Below, piece by piece: positions 10,466 through 23,553 of a stretch of DNA of 64,000 bases (within the stretch, counting starts at the first letter, position 1; each line of letters starts with the position of its first letter). The notes under the pieces were generated by a model. It made no database searches. It worked only from the letters and a program-made list of their open reading frames with translations, and was not told where the DNA came from. Both the position numbers and the translations under genes were made by a program. This stretch comes from Ailurus styani (lineage: Eukaryota; Chordata; Mammalia; Carnivora; Ailuridae), in the NCBI GenBank assembly GCA_002007465.1, contig LNAC01000036.1, positions 1,810,881-1,874,880 on the forward strand, written 5' to 3'.

Positions 10466-13400
10466 TAAATTAGAATTTACTATTATAAATGCTACTTCCC
10501 ATTTAGTGTGGAAATAATTAAATCATGCACTGGAAGAGTTAGATAGGAAACATAATACATTTCCTAAGCCATTATTTTCTAAAGAAAACTGATGCCTGAA
10601 GAACTTGTGGGACTTGCCTAACCATCAACAGCTGAATCTCCCCTAGAAACTGGTCCCCTGACAGCTACTCCAGTTCCAGGTTTTTGTCAATCTGTACTAC
10701 AGCCATGCTGACACTAAGAATTTATCTCTAATATTTATTTTCAGTTAGAAGTATTTTAAACTATATTTATCATAATGCAAATATTTATCATTGTCCCAAT
10801 AAGCTGGGATTTATTTATAACTGACATATTTGATAGACTTTTTAAAAGCTAATTATTCCCAAGGAGCCCCACTTTGCATATTTCCTTTGAAACCACACTT
10901 CTGTTGTCCTCATTCAAATTTTTCAAGTATGTGTACTAAACATTCAGTCACAAGCTGCTAAACATAGACACATCAGTGCTGTTTGATTCAAATGGCCCTA
11001 ATTAAGACAGTGAGAACCAGTTAACATGCTATATACTGAAGCTGTGTAGAATAAAAGAAATCATGTAAAAATTACAAATTTTACATATAAAAAGCTAAAT
11101 ATTAATTGCTTCCCTCATTCATCATATATAATGAAGGTTTCAATGATCTCTATAAATTCTGTCAAAAATGGACTCAGATGATGCCAATTACAAAAATGGG
11201 AAATTTCTAAGCAAACTGAAATGTCTTCCTGAGTAACTTTCCAGAGTAGAGTATTTAAAATAACCTATCTAAGAAAGATTAAGTAAGGTCAATTATAAAG
11301 ACAAAAAATGGATAGCACTAGATTAAAATGGACTAACTTCCCTATTTGGAGATTTCTGGAAATATAAAATTAAGAGAAATCCAAGAGATCTGCTTATTAC
11401 TGCTAACTTACCAGGAAGGGCTATTTTTGCCGATTATTTACTCTTTTTTTATTCATGTTTTTCACTTATCCAAAATTAACCACTCAGCATTATATTTAAT
11501 AATGTCCATGTGCAAGGCATTTGCATGTCAAGCACTAATAAGCAAATGAGGTGTGCAAATGCACATTAAATACATTAGACAGAGGACTGTATATACTTAC
11601 AAAAGGTGTTGATTATACTGCCAATTTACTTAGGAAGACGTGGCCAAGGCTCTGAACTTCGAGGGTAGGAGGTGAGTTGGTCTTCTCCACACTGAATCCC
11701 TAGTGCTAAAGAACAAGAGCCAGGTCTTGGCTCATAGGAGACATTGGACAGGGCTTACTGAATTAGTAAGTGATATGACTAACAGTGACTTACTGTCATT
11801 CAAGATTACAACACATCACATAATTCTTAGTTTATTAGATGATGGATTAAATCATTCAATTAAATATGTTTATATCATGGTAACAAAAATCAACCTGAAA
11901 AGTCATTTCTTTATTGTCACAAATGACACTCAACACTGAAAATATGATCATGAAACATATGAAAACAAAATTTCTTAGTTACTATTGAAGATAGAAATTA
12001 TTAGACCTACCAAAAACAAGACTATATTCTATTTTACAAATATTATCTCTCATATATTTGTTTTTTCTCTACAATAGCCTGCATAGTCATTTATTTATGA
12101 TGTCTGAGTATATTTATCAAAATGAGATAAATTTAAATTTAGCAGTAAGAACAAGTAAATCCTCATACTTCAATTATTTGAGTTGACTCTGAGAATCCGT
12201 TTGTTACACTAGCTTTCTTACCCATGTTTATGATATATCAATCTCATGGATTAAACAAGGAAGGACTTTGGTATGTTTGCCTCACTTACAGTTTATTTCA
12301 AATTTTAGAAAATCAACTTCTCACAGATTCCAAGCACACCTGAATAAAAGGACAAATGCACTGAATATAATAGAAAGAAAGTAAATTAAATCCAAGCACA
12401 AATCTCTAGAGAAATTACCAAAGAAATGCAGCATATCCGAACAGGTGAGAGTGAGAAAATAAATATTATAACTGCAATTAAAAATAGAGTATTTAATGGA
12501 CTGTAAAGGGAGGTGGGAATTAACTGGCTGATAGATTTCAAACTGCTGAGCTAAATCTATAATATCTGTTTGCCTTGCTATAATTTAGAGTCTACAATTG
12601 CCTGGAGGTCACCTTTGAGGAAGCAGAGAAAATCAATACATTCCACTATAAGTTAAGTAGTATCATTTACCTCTATTAAATAAGGCTTTGATGAAAACAT
12701 ATACAACAACAAAACAACCAAGATCAGCAGTGGGTTTTTTGGTTTGTGAAAGGACATTCCTTCTACTCTTCTTCCTAGTTCTCAAAATCCTTCTGACATC
12801 CTCTGATATGCGCCCTAGGGAGGAACCCAGCAGGGCTTTGGGTTAGAGTACTAATATTAGGATGGGATTTCCAGAGGCAGAAATGGTTATCAATAGTCTA
12901 GGACTAGAAAGCCCCAAAGTATTAATGAAAAGTTCTGTCCCGGAAAATTCCGACTATCAGAGCAGAGGGACTGTAATAAGAACATCAATATAGTACAAGG
13001 AATGGGCACAACATGAGTAATGAAAGACTAGATCAAAGTGATTGGGAAGCCAGTAGATCTTAGATCTGAGTCAAAAATGGTGATTAATAATTATTAATAA
13101 TAAATCGTTTGGATTCACTGAGCTCTTATAACAAGACAGCCATTGTGCACAACCCTGCAAATAGGATAATGAACGAAGTAGGCATGCCACCTCTCCCCAA
13201 GTGTTCACTACTATGTTAGGGAAATGCACATAAATTCCCAGAAAAATTTTTATTACCACATAATGGGATACTAAAATGCTGAATGACACTCAAATCCTAG
13301 CAAATAGTTTCATTATAGAAGTATTGTTTCTACAATGGGACTTTTTAAGACCTTAAGAGTTTTGGTACCTCCTCTAAAAATGCTAATGAACTCATCTCCA

Positions 13401-15485
13401 TCTTTCTATTCATTGAAAGTTATTTTCAGTGGAGTTCATTGGGCCAAAATGCATCCTGCTGTCCATAAGCCTTAATTTATTCTGGTCAGAAACATAATCA
13501 TTATCAATAGATTGACTTGTTGAATGACTCTCTACATGTGATAATAATCCACAGAATGTTTTCACAAATCCATTCAAATTCAAAAATACATTTAGTTTCA
13601 AACGTAATGGGAAAATGGACTAATTGATTCAAAGTAGGTCATGTGGTCTGCATGGTCGTTAAGTCATAGACATTGGATCTAAATAGTCATGTAGGTAATT
13701 CCTAATTTGTCAATATTTTAGGGGTATAAACTTGGATAATTTCTAAAATCTAGTCTATACAAATGAAAACGGCAAATTTACAGGATGGCTGTTAAGACTA
13801 AATTTGATGAAGGAAAGTATCTAGCAGAGCATCTAGAATTCAGGTGATCACTATATGCTGTTATCTCTAGAACATTATTGATAGTTACTAATTATTTCCC
13901 TAGCAATAATAATACAATGAACTACTATTTTCAGGTATCATAAATTCAGGTATCACAAGTTTCTGGAACCTATACCTACATTACATTATACCTAAATATT
14001 ACGGAAACCCATAACCATATAAAAAGCATATTTTTTTTACACAGTGAATAGTAAAACAAAAGGAAAGAGCAACATAAACAGAAAAAAAAAATCATCAGTT
14101 ATCTTTTTAAAGAGTTAAAATGAGCCTAAAAGGCATAAAACTCAAAACAGCTCTTCCTTAGCTAGATGAACTACAAAAAATAAATGCAACTTACCACCCA
14201 GTTTGCCTCAGATCAAACAATAAATTACCAAGCTTGGCATAAATCTAATTTCTAACTGATAGGTTTGATAGTGTTATGAATATTCCTGTAACTTTAAGCA
14301 ACAATCATCCCATACTTTCTTCTGAAAGTCATGGACATGGAATGGGACTTGAACCTGTACATGTCTGGGGCCATGAAGAAGCTGCTTCCATGGCTCACCC
14401 ATCTCAGACTCTGGAGAACATGGTCAGATACACAAAGTGCCTTTATGGAAGCTAACCATTACCTGCGTAATTTTCAGCAGTATGATCAGGCTGAAAACCA
14501 AAACTAGGTTTCTCCTGTTTTGAAAAACTGTACTTGTCTCAAATGCAAAGTCAAAAGTCGTCTACTTCTAAACTTTGAAATTTTAAGACAGTGAATATTC
14601 CTTTAGGTTTCCCAATTTACATTTCTAAAAACCTGACTGAGACAAGAATGTATTATTTGTCGATCTCTCTCAGTAGACTGCAAGTTCTATTTATAAGCTG
14701 ATAGTAAAGACAGGGAAGTGGAGGCATTTCTGTCGTTTAGGTGTATGGAAGTGTTTTGTTCACAGATAATTAATGCCATCTTTCCACTATTTTTATTCTC
14801 AAACTAAAAGGAAAATACATGTGCGTTTTGCCATAGTGTGATCAATTAATTGCCTTCATGCTGTGCATACCTAATTCCACGTACAAAAAAAATTGTTTGC
14901 AAAGGAGAAACAAAATATGAACCATGGTACCCTGAGAGGATGACATTATAAAAATAATTAACAAGTAAAATGTACCCAAGTGAAGGAAAAAGTAAATAGA
15001 GAGGATGATTTGTATGCTCAGGATTAGCTGGAAGTCTCAAGACTGCTCCCTCCCTAAGGGTGGCACGCACAGGTCCCTGTTGACGTTGTTCACTAACAGG
15101 AGTCTCACAGATAGTAATCCTCCATGTGACATCACACATCAAAATTCTTGCTTATAGCTGCAAAGCAACAGCACATTCTTTGGTGAGACTGCACAATTAG
15201 CAACCTCTTCAACTGTCAGATACCAATCACATCACTCTGTATGTATTATGGGAAAGCCAAAGAAGGTATCGTAAATACCTGTGGACAAAGAAACTCAAGT
15301 AGAAAACATTCAGTAAATCTCAACTCATGCTCTTTGAATACAGACTGGAAGCAACCGGAACCCTTCTTCATAAGGTTGTGCTGGAAAAAGTTAAAGCCAA
15401 ACCTCAAAAGAGACCCCAGAAATTAAGAAACTAGTTTTCATCAGAGCCAATAAAAGAAACCAGTTTTTTAAAAATTAGAGGACGG
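10466..15485. other. Long repeat-poor unique interval
   Basis: About 5 kb in which I recognise no SINE, L1, LTR or DNA transposon. It is AT-rich, has only frames under 100 codons, and has no CpG cluster. The longest frame (98 codons, minus, 14846-15142) has no recognisable domain. Confidence 0.45.
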
Positions 15486-15489
15486 ATAA

Positions 15490-16390
15490 GTTTGACAAAT
15501 ATTAATAAGATAAGCAAAATAAAATGACCAAAAAGGTGAGAAAAACTGTTTGACACTTATATCACTGACAAAGGATTAATATCCCACACAAAGAAGCAGA
15601 GAAGAAAGAATAACAAAGAAAACTGCCACTAATGCCACAGAAAAACTGGACAGTTCAAATGAAAAGAAAGACGACTGTCTCCCAACCATCTGGAAAGATG
15701 TTCAACTTGACTCATAAAAAGAGAAATGAAAATTAACACTTCTTTTAATAAGATTTTATTTATTTAAGAGAGAATGCAGCAGAGGGAGAGGGAGAAGCAG
15801 ACTCCCCGCTGAGCAGGCAGCCCCACGTGGGACTCAATCCCCGGACCCTGGGATCATGACATGAGCCAAAGGCAGATGGTTAACCAACTGAGCCACACAG
15901 GCACCCACAAATGACATATTGCTGACATTGCTTTTCTCACCCATCGGACTAGAAAAATTCCAGAAGCTTGACAATACACTCTGTGGAAAAACTGTGGAGA
16001 AACAGACCTCTCTTACATGGCTGATAGAATATAAAATGCCAAGACTCTTATAGAAGGAAATTTGGCTATACCTAGAAAAATGACATATACATTTATTATT
16101 TGAGAAAACATGCTTATAGGAATCTATTCCAAAGATACAGTCACAACATGTTGAAAAGACATGAACAAAGCTATTAACTGTAGCAAAACCACACTATAAC
16201 CTAACAGTGTATCATGCACCTAAGAAGGAATGAGGAACACGTCGCTGGCGTATCTTTAGTAGATACTGATAACTGGGATAATCAAGATGGAGTGAGTATG
16301 TATTGCTTGCTACCACATGCACACTTGGATTATCTTTTATTTCAAGAAAAAGAACTATAAAATAAAAGAATTACCTTTAAGGAAAGGGAG
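15490..16390 (+). mobile_element. Ancient L1M ORF2/3' fragment, SINE-interrupted
   Basis: Diverged L1 ORF2 downstream text is seen: ACACTTATATCACTGACAA then AGGATTAATATCCC on the left of the nested SINE, and CTCACCCATCGGACTAG, CTGTGGAGAAACAG and TAGAAGGAAATTTGGC on the right. Many stops and frameshifts; no coding capacity. Confidence 0.7.
15742..15906 (-). mobile_element. CAN-SINE, antisense
   Basis: The reversed tail TTTTAATAAGATTTTATTTA is followed by GCAGACTCCCCGCTGAGCAGG, GACCCTGGGATCATGACATG and GAGCCACACAGGCACCC. It splits the surrounding L1M fragment and is therefore younger than it. Confidence 0.93.
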
Positions 16391-18246
16391 AAAGAAGGAT
16401 GAAAGCAGCAGAGATAGAAGCCACACTTAATACAGAAATATCTTGTTTAGTAGATTGATCCTAGAGCAATTATACACACTGCACGTACTTGCTTTACAAC
16501 AATTAAAAAGCAATTCCTAAAAATTAAAAGTGGCATAAAATCATGATGTTATTATATATCCAGTTGTCAGCATAACCACAAAGAGGGAAATTGTTTAACT
16601 TTCCTGCACATTTCTAGTAGGCTATAGTCCTCTGCATATAAAGGACTGTAAGTAAAGAAGTCAATAAACCAAAGTCTTTTCAGTCATCATATTTTAGTAG
16701 TAATGTTGATACTGTTACATATGCCATGGTTTAAAGAAAATGAGTTCACTTGGTTGTTGGAATTATACCACATTTAAACAGCAATGTGATATAAAATGGT
16801 AAGTGAAAACCTGAGTCAATCTGGAAGTGCCAATGTGAATGCACTTAAATTATATATACTATCTTTATGCACTGAAAAACCTCAAAACAATGACAAACGT
16901 AAAGTACCGAAAAACTCCCATGGTATGTAGACCATGGGCAGGCTAGCAGTCTGGAGCAGAAAATATAAAGGATCCTGTGATCTTATCACAGAATCAACTG
17001 AAGCAGACAAGCTATTGAAGGCTCGCTAGATCTAGCCTAGCTCTAACACCAATTTACAGAAACTCTCAGGTCGCACTACAAAGAATTGCCACTTTGTACA
17101 TCAAAACCAAATGCGTATAACTAATTTCCTATGATTACAGGTAACATAAGCATTAGAGGCTCATTAAATAGCACAATAGGAATGTAAATATTAAATATAG
17201 ACTGCAGAAAGATCTATGGGACTAGTAGTCCAATTTCTGTAAAAGTAAGAGCAACAGATTAAGAGAAACCTATAGGACCCAGGGGAATAAAGAATGTAGA
17301 AGACATCAAATAATTACAAAATTACAATAAAAAGACCTTACTAGTGTTCAAATAAACACAAGAATTGAATTAAAATTCAAGACATGTGAACTTTGGATTC
17401 TGATTATTTAAGGAATTAGTCTTTTTCAAGGTGTGACAATGATATTGCAATCTTTTTCTTAACAGTCTTCTCTTTTAGAGATTGATAGTAAAAGATTTAC
17501 AAGAAATTACTTGCTTCAAAATAATAAGGGGTGGGGAATCCTAGAGTAGAAAAAAGATATGAAACGAGATCGAAATATATCAGGTTTATTGGACCTTTTT
17601 CTCCTTTTCTCTCCTTTTCTACATATTCAAAATTTTTTGTTAAAAATATCTTTACTTCTTTTTAAGGTTAAAAAAAAAAAAAAGGATGGTTTGAGCTTCT
17701 GTCCACTTTCCTACAGAGAAGAAAAAAGCCTGTTAAGACCTCCAGGATTTTGACTGAGTAGGAATTTTTGGAAATCAAGTGAAAAAGGAAATTAAATTTA
17801 TTGATTTTTCATAAAATTTTTCACCAAATGACAGAAAGTATGCTTTGAAATTTGGGTGTTAGTTCAAAGTAAGTTTATTATTTCTATTTTACATTAGGCT
17901 GTATTTATGTTTATAAAATAGATTATGCATTAAGAAATAAGATGACTAAATTAGATTTGAATAATAAGCACTGTGGCTCTTTTCAATGTGAAATAATCTG
18001 ACTCAATGTACATCTATTTCTGATACACCTGGACAACAGTGAGTGGGAAGTTAACTTTAACAGGATCCAGGAAATGGGGTGGAGTACACAAGGCACAAAA
18101 TAAAATACTCTAGACATTGGTGGTCACGAAGAAGCAAGGACAGGTTTTTCTTCCTCATCGTTCAGCTATTAAGTTATAAGATCGTTCTGAGTATACATAT
18201 GATTGAAAAGTGACTGAGCAGTAATATTTATCTATCCATTTACTTA

Positions 18247-18247
<1 letters not shown>
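16391..18247. other. Unique AT-rich sequence, nothing recognised
   Basis: No repeat or exon-like block was recognised. An A13 tract lies near 17669. Confidence 0.45.

Positions 18248-18285
<38 letters not shown>
18248..18285. repeat. (CA)n microsatellite
   Basis: Nineteen uninterrupted AC units. A perfect array of this length is expected to be length-polymorphic. Confidence 0.98.
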
Positions 18286-18287
<2 letters not shown>

Positions 18288-18322
18288 CTTGTTTAAAATA
18301 TTAAAATTCTAAAATAAACCTT

Positions 18323-18490
18323 GGGGCGCCTGGGTGGCTCAGCCAGTTAAGCGTCTGTCTGCCTTTGACTCAGGTCATGATCCCAGGGTCCTGGGATCGA
18401 GCCCTGCATCAGGCTCCCTGCTTCTCCCCCTTCCTCTGCCTGCTGCTCCCCCTGCTATGCTATCAAATAAATAAAATTTACTAAAAAAAG
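18323..18490 (+). mobile_element. CAN-SINE
   Basis: The head GGGGCGCCTGGGTGGCTCAG is well preserved, followed by TCAGGTCATGATCCCAGG, GGGATCGAGCCCTGC, a short CT-rich middle and AAATAAATAAAATTTAC then A7. It lies 38 bp after the CA microsatellite. Confidence 0.95.
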
Positions 18491-18594
18491 AAAGTAATCT
18501 TAATCTTGCCACCAAATAATATTCACTGCCAACACTTTTTCTCTTGTTAATCTTACTGTTGTTGGATAATGATACCATTAGGAAGTATTGTGGC

Positions 18595-18890
18595 CCTATG
18601 AGAATTTGGCAAGTTATTTATTTTCAGTAAACCTTGGATTTCTCATCTGTGCGATGGGGAAAAAAAATATTTATCGGCTATAGTGTGACTGTGAAGATTA
18701 ACGTCTCCACTGCATGCACAACTCCTGGCAGGAAGCACCAGGTCCCAGGTGCTCTAGCCAAGTGTTTACAGTAACTACCTCACCAACTTGTTTGAAAGGC
18801 TTCAGTGAGAAAGTATAGAATAAAATGCTTATTTCGATGTCTGGCAAATAGTGCCTGATGATGGTGACTCTTCCTTTATAGGCTTTCAAT
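18595..18890 (-). mobile_element. MIR-like remnant, antisense, possibly split
   Basis: TTGGCAAGTTATTTATTTTC, TTTCTCATCTGTGCGATGGGG and, after an interruption, TCTGGCAAATAGTGCCTGA read like a reversed MIR ('ctcatctgtaaaatgggg ... gcctggcacatagt'). About 120 bp in the middle do not fit. Confidence 0.5.
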
Positions 18891-19744
18891 AATAATTTTA
18901 TAATATTGTTATATTTGATAAGGAGTTTTATGTTCTGCTCTTTTCAATTAACATCAGAGCAGTAACATTTACCATGCTATTAAGAACACTTCATAAACAT
19001 CCTTCTGAATGGAAGAAGAGCAATATTCACAGGTGGCTATGAAAGCAGGAGGAACATTATCTGATAAAGAGTCATCTCCCATACATTTTCATGAGCAAGA
19101 TTCCTTGGGTGGTAGGTGGTACCCAGTTCATCATTTTGTCTAATGTTTTTTGAAGGCTTCAAGTTGTCTAGCCACAGCCAAATGCTTCTATTAATTTTGT
19201 GCCACTTAATTTTGCTAAATGCAGTGTACCCTTTCTGTGTGTGTCTGAGTACATGGAAAAGCTTTTGTCTCCTTGAACATGATTGCCCATCAAGAAGGGA
19301 GTTTCGTTTTGGGCTTTTTTTTTTTTTTTTACAAGGGCAGATATGCTCCTGAGTGACAGTTAAATTTGTTGAAGGTATTGAATTACTAATGCTAATGCAT
19401 TTTACAATCTTCTGAACTGATTTAATATATTAGACTGCCACTCAAAGTTGTAATAAACAATACTGCACTCTTAGTTGGAAATCATTGTCAGATCTGGAGG
19501 CTTTCAAAAATGCCCACCTATGTTCAGAGTTTACAAACACATTTTTATTTCTCTGTGGGCTGTCCCACCAACCAATGACATCAAGACTTCAATTTGCATC
19601 TCTTGTTGCACAGTTTGGAGCTAGCACAGAGCCATAACAAACACTGGGTGAAGATCTCCGAGGCCAGGAAGTTAAGTCTCCACTTTGGGAGGTGAGGATG
19701 AGATTTCATGTAAAGGGAAGAGCATTTAAAACTTATTATCAGTT
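18891..19744. other. Unique sequence, nothing recognised
   Basis: No repeat family was recognised. A T16 tract lies near 19315, and the last 17 bp form the left target-site duplication of the next SINE. Confidence 0.5.
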
Positions 19745-19930
19745 GGGGCGCCTGGGTGGCTCAGTGGGTTAAGCCTCTGCCTTCGGCTCAGGTCATGATC
19801 TCAGGGTCCTGGGATCGAGCCCCACATCGGGCTCTCTGCTCAGCGGGGAGCCTGCTTCCCCCTCTCTCTCTGCGTGCCTCTCTGCCTACTTGTGATCTCT
19901 GTCATATAAATAAATAAAATCTTTAAAAAA
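19745..19930 (+). mobile_element. Young CAN-SINE with perfect 17-bp target duplication
   Basis: Close to the mustelid-type form throughout: GGGGCGCCTGGGTGGCTCAG, GGTTAAGCCTCTGCCTTCGG, GGGATCGAGCCCCACATCGG, a (CT)n stretch, AAATAAATAAAATCTTT and A10. The 17 bp AAAACTTATTATCAGTT flanks both ends without a mismatch. The tRNA-derived A and B boxes look intact. Confidence 0.97.
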
Positions 19931-20009
19931 AAAACTTATTATCAGTTAATATCATGTGCTTGTCACAACTTCATGTGATTTCTCTTTGAGTAGAGGACAA
20001 TAGACATAG

Positions 20010-20056
20010 GCGCACGTGTGTGTGTGTGTGTGTGTGTGCACGGGCGCATGCGTACC
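20010..20056. repeat. (GT)n with alternating purine-pyrimidine flanks
   Basis: Twelve or so GT units sit between CGCAC and GCACGGGCGCATGCGTAC, so almost the whole stretch alternates purine and pyrimidine. Confidence 0.95.
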
Positions 20057-20204
20057 TGGCTGAATAACTTCAGAAACCTAGTCCTGAAGATGTAATTGAG
20101 ATAAACAGCTACATGCCCTTTTTTTCCCTTAAGGACCTATCTTGGCAGTCAAGACAAAGTGCTTGTTCCAGCTTAGGTTAAGAATAGTAATAACATCCCA
20201 GTAA

Positions 20205-20345
20205 CACTGCCTTTTAAAATTTTCAAAGTGTTTTATGTATCCCATTTCATTTGGTCCTCACAATGAACCTGAGAAAGTAGAAAAGGGGAATATTATTCGC
20301 GTTCACAAATAAGAAAACTAAGAATTCTAGTCAGGGGGAAAAAAC
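20205..20345 (+). mobile_element. MIR-like fragment
   Basis: TTTATGTATCCCATTTCATT, TGGTCCTCACAATGAACCTG and AATAAGAAAACTAAG match the 'tctcatttaatcctcacaacaaccc ... gatgaggaaactgag' pattern of MIR. Confidence 0.5.
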
Positions 20346-20524
20346 TGCCTACCCAGACTTATGGAAGCATATTATCAGTGAGGTCAAGAGGAACTCAAAT
20401 ACCCTGCCTCACAGTTAAATTTTCCTTTATTTTTTAAGTAAAAAAACTTTACAGAATTTTTAATTACTAGTGAGGTAAGCATATTATCATGTACTTATTC
20501 TTTTTATTTTCTTTGGTGTGATTT

Positions 20525-20870
20525 TTTCTTTCTTCTTTTCAGCTTGAGATTTAATTGACAAAAGATATTTAAAGTGTACAACGTGATGATTTAATATATG
20601 TATCAACCATGAAAGGATGCCCCCCATCGAGTGAGCACAGCTGTAGAAACAGTAGGAAAGTGGTTGCCAGGGGCTGGGCAGTAGAGTAAATAGGGAGAGG
20701 ATGGTAGAACTGTTCAGACTTTCAGCTGTAACATAAGGATATGAGGATCGAAGGCATACCGTGGTGACTCCAGTAGGTAACACTGGGGTGTTCAACTGAA
20801 ATTTACTAATTTCGGACAAAAAATAGTTCGGACTTCTTATCATTGTACCACAGTGGGTGCCTTCCCGAGA
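20525..20870. mobile_element. Two facing L1 3' fragments (antisense then sense)
   Basis: The left part (to about 20615) reads GAGATTTAATTGACAAAAG and TGTACAACGTGATGATTTAA, a reversed L1 3' UTR. The right part (from about 20640) reads GTGGTTGCCAGGGGCTGGG, GACTTTCAGCTGTAACATAAGG and TGAAATTTACTAA, a sense L1 end. A 200-codon antisense frame across this region is chance reading of repeat DNA. Confidence 0.55.
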
Positions 20871-21955
20871 AGGAAAATAAAACTTCCTTATATTAATCTG
20901 GATGAAAACATTTATGAAAGTGGAAATTTGTTTTGGGTAATGTACATCAAAATAGACTTTAGTCAACAAGGTAGTAGTTCCCAAAAATGACTGCATGCAG
21001 TGGAGCTGAGGACAGAAAACAGACAAAGACCGTGTCCTCAGGAAGCTTAATTCTGAGAAAAGAAACAGAATACAAATAAATATCAACATCTGGCTTTGCA
21101 GGGTGTAAGTATTATGGAAAAAAATGGTATTAAAAGATAAAATTTGAAGAAATGCGCCATGTTAAAACAGAGAGGGTTGACTTCTAAGAAAAACTATTGA
21201 ACAGAAATAAGCATAGTGTGAGAGAGCCAGCAAGGTAAACACTGCAAATAAAAACATTCTAAGTAGCTACAGAGTTGACTGCCAAGATGAAATCTTACTA
21301 TATTGCTCATGTATTGAATTTTTTTCAGTGCCTACTTTATAAAAAAATTAAGTAGGTAGCAAGGAAGAGTCCAAATAAAACACCAGATACTGTAACTTTG
21401 AAACTACCAGCAACTGTCCTGAGTGTAGCAAACTCTCCATTTTATTTATCATCCTGTTTTGTCCTAATTCATGAAATTGCTAATCTGCCACTGGAAAGAG
21501 ACTCTTGATGCAGAAGGGGTCACCAGGAAAGCCTGCTGGCCGACTTCCAGAAGCCTTCAATGAGATTGCACTCATTACCAGGACTCTGGGTCCAATCTCG
21601 TCTTGCAAGCTCAGCAATGCTTTTGTCAACTCAAAGAAAGCAGTTGTTGTTGTCATTGTTGTGTGTGTGTACTGAGACACCAGCAGTGGTGGAATGGCTT
21701 CTCAGAGTCCTCCAACTCATGCGATCAATGAGTAAAATTACAAAGACAATTTATTTACAATGAGAAAATTAATTATCCATTGCAATCAAATGTTCTTAAA
21801 CAGTTACAGAATTATTTCCTATAAAATACCTGACACATAGTAGGAGCTTAATTAAATTCTGGTTGACTTGGATATCCTTGTTGAAGGATAAGACTACATG
21901 ATTAGCCACCTAATAACCAGAAGGATACATTGTGAACATGATTCAGAACAAAGGG
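20871..21955. other. Mostly unique sequence, possible MIR end
   Basis: Nothing coding was recognised. AATACCTGACACATAGTAGG then AGCTTAATTAAATTCTGG near 21828-21862 resembles the end of a reversed MIR or L2. Confidence 0.4.
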
Positions 21956-21956
21956 T

Positions 21957-21985
21957 GTTTGTTTGTTTGTTTGTTTGTTTGTTTG
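21957..21985. repeat. (GTTT)n microsatellite
   Basis: Seven uninterrupted GTTT units. Confidence 0.97.
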
Positions 21986-22039
21986 GTAGGGGGGAACCTT
22001 GAGTAGATTGATTCATCCAGTTACAGAATACCAACAACC

Positions 22040-22239
22040 GGGTGCCTGGGTGGCTCAATGGGTTAAAGCCTCTGCTTTCGGCTCAGGTCATGATCTCAGG
22101 GTCCTGGGATCAAGCCCTGCATCAGGCTCCCTGCTCAGCGGGGAGCCTGCTTCCTCCTCTCTCTCTGCCTGCCTCTCTGCCTACTTGTGATCTCTCTCTG
22201 TCAAGTAAATAAATAAAATCTTTGAAAAAAATAAAAAAA
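22040..22239 (+). mobile_element. Young CAN-SINE with perfect 14-bp target duplication
   Basis: GGGTGCCTGGGTGGCTCAAT, GGTTAAAGCCTCTGCTTTCGG, GGGATCAAGCCCTGC, a (CT)n stretch and AAGTAAATAAATAAAATC make a full SINE. GAATACCAACAACC occurs at 22026-22039 and again at 22240-22253. Confidence 0.97.
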
Positions 22240-22253
22240 GAATACCAACAACC

Positions 22254-22860
22254 AGGACAACTGTAATTTACATTTGTAAGCCAAGAGTTAATTTTCCCTC
22301 TACCGTGGTTGGAGCTTGATCAGATAGGGTTATACAATACTAACCAGCTTTCAAAATTCTCTTCCTTCCCCAAGACCCCACGGCTGACTAAAGTATTTAA
22401 GAACTTCCATATCTTCTCTCCAGATATGTTAATGTTTTGTCAAATCTCTCCCAGAACCAGTAACCACACAGCCTTTTAATGGGTACTTAGCATATTTCTG
22501 ATTTAATGAATTCTATGCTGATTGAGGCCCCTTCTACCTCTGTTCTTTTCTTTTCAAATTGAAGGTTTTGGCAAAGCTTCTAAAAAAAAAATCCTCATAT
22601 AGACTGGAAATAACTTACTTCGAGGCCACTCTTCTCATGCAATCCTCTTAATGGGAACATAACTAGTCAATTACTAAATATGCCAGAAAAATCTGTAAGA
22701 CATTCTCAAAAAGGCTTTTTTATTCCCTTGTCTACTTCTTCATAGGAGGGCCCTTCCTTGAAATGTACAGCTCTTTTGACGTATTTGTTTAAAAATGCCG
22801 TCATAGGGAGGGTTATCGGCAAGTTGACAGAATACAAAGTCCCAACCCTCCACACCACAA
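22254..22860. other. Unique sequence, nothing recognised
   Basis: No repeat or exon signal was recognised before the 5' part of the large L1. Confidence 0.4.
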
Positions 22861-23553
22861 AAACACCGATGTCACAATGGTGTGTGGGCCAAAATATCTT
22901 TTTAAGTCCAGAAGCCAATTAAGGAGTTGTAGTTGCCCAGAAAAGCAAAAACCCTACAACAGCCACAATGAACCAGTAAGAAGAGCAACTGCATTTTATC
23001 TGCATCACCCCGCGCACAAGCCCCCACAGCTCAGGGCTGAGATGGCCTCAGCCTGTGACTTCTCCCTTAACCGGGAAAAACGGAGTACGCATCCAAGATA
23101 CACGGACTTCAGAGGGGCTACCCAAGGGACCTGCTTCCATCTCCCCTCACCTGGGATACTGAGGAAACCCACATAGTTGGGACACCTGGGGGAACGCTGT
23201 GTACAAAGGAAAAGGAAGGGGAGTTAATTATAACTGGCATGGCTTTGTGAGATTGAAAAAAAGCATTCAACCCTGAGACTTCTTCCCCAGGAGGGAGAGA
23301 TAAGAGAAAAGTGTACCTCCAAATTCTAGGCCTTTTCGTGCACTGACCTAAGGAAAGGGGACAGGTGGCTTACCGTGGCCAACATGGCTCCATAAGATTC
23401 GGAGAATGCACACAACCCAGATACTTCTCCCCAAGGAGAAATGAAGAAGAGTGGAATGTGTACATCCCCAGAAAAACTTTGAGAATCACTACCAAGGCTG
23501 ACTGGTAAAGGCCATCCCCTAAGAAAGTCAGCCTATAAAGAATGCAAAAGTTG

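Noticed and set aside
19745..19820. tRNA gene in the SINE heads
   Set aside because: The heads keep A- and B-box-like sequence but not a foldable tRNA; they are fused to a CT-rich body and A tail, as in all CAN-SINEs.
20487..21089. 200-codon minus-strand frame, the longest in the window
   Set aside because: It crosses two facing L1 ends, has no domain, and its composition is that of reversed repeat DNA.
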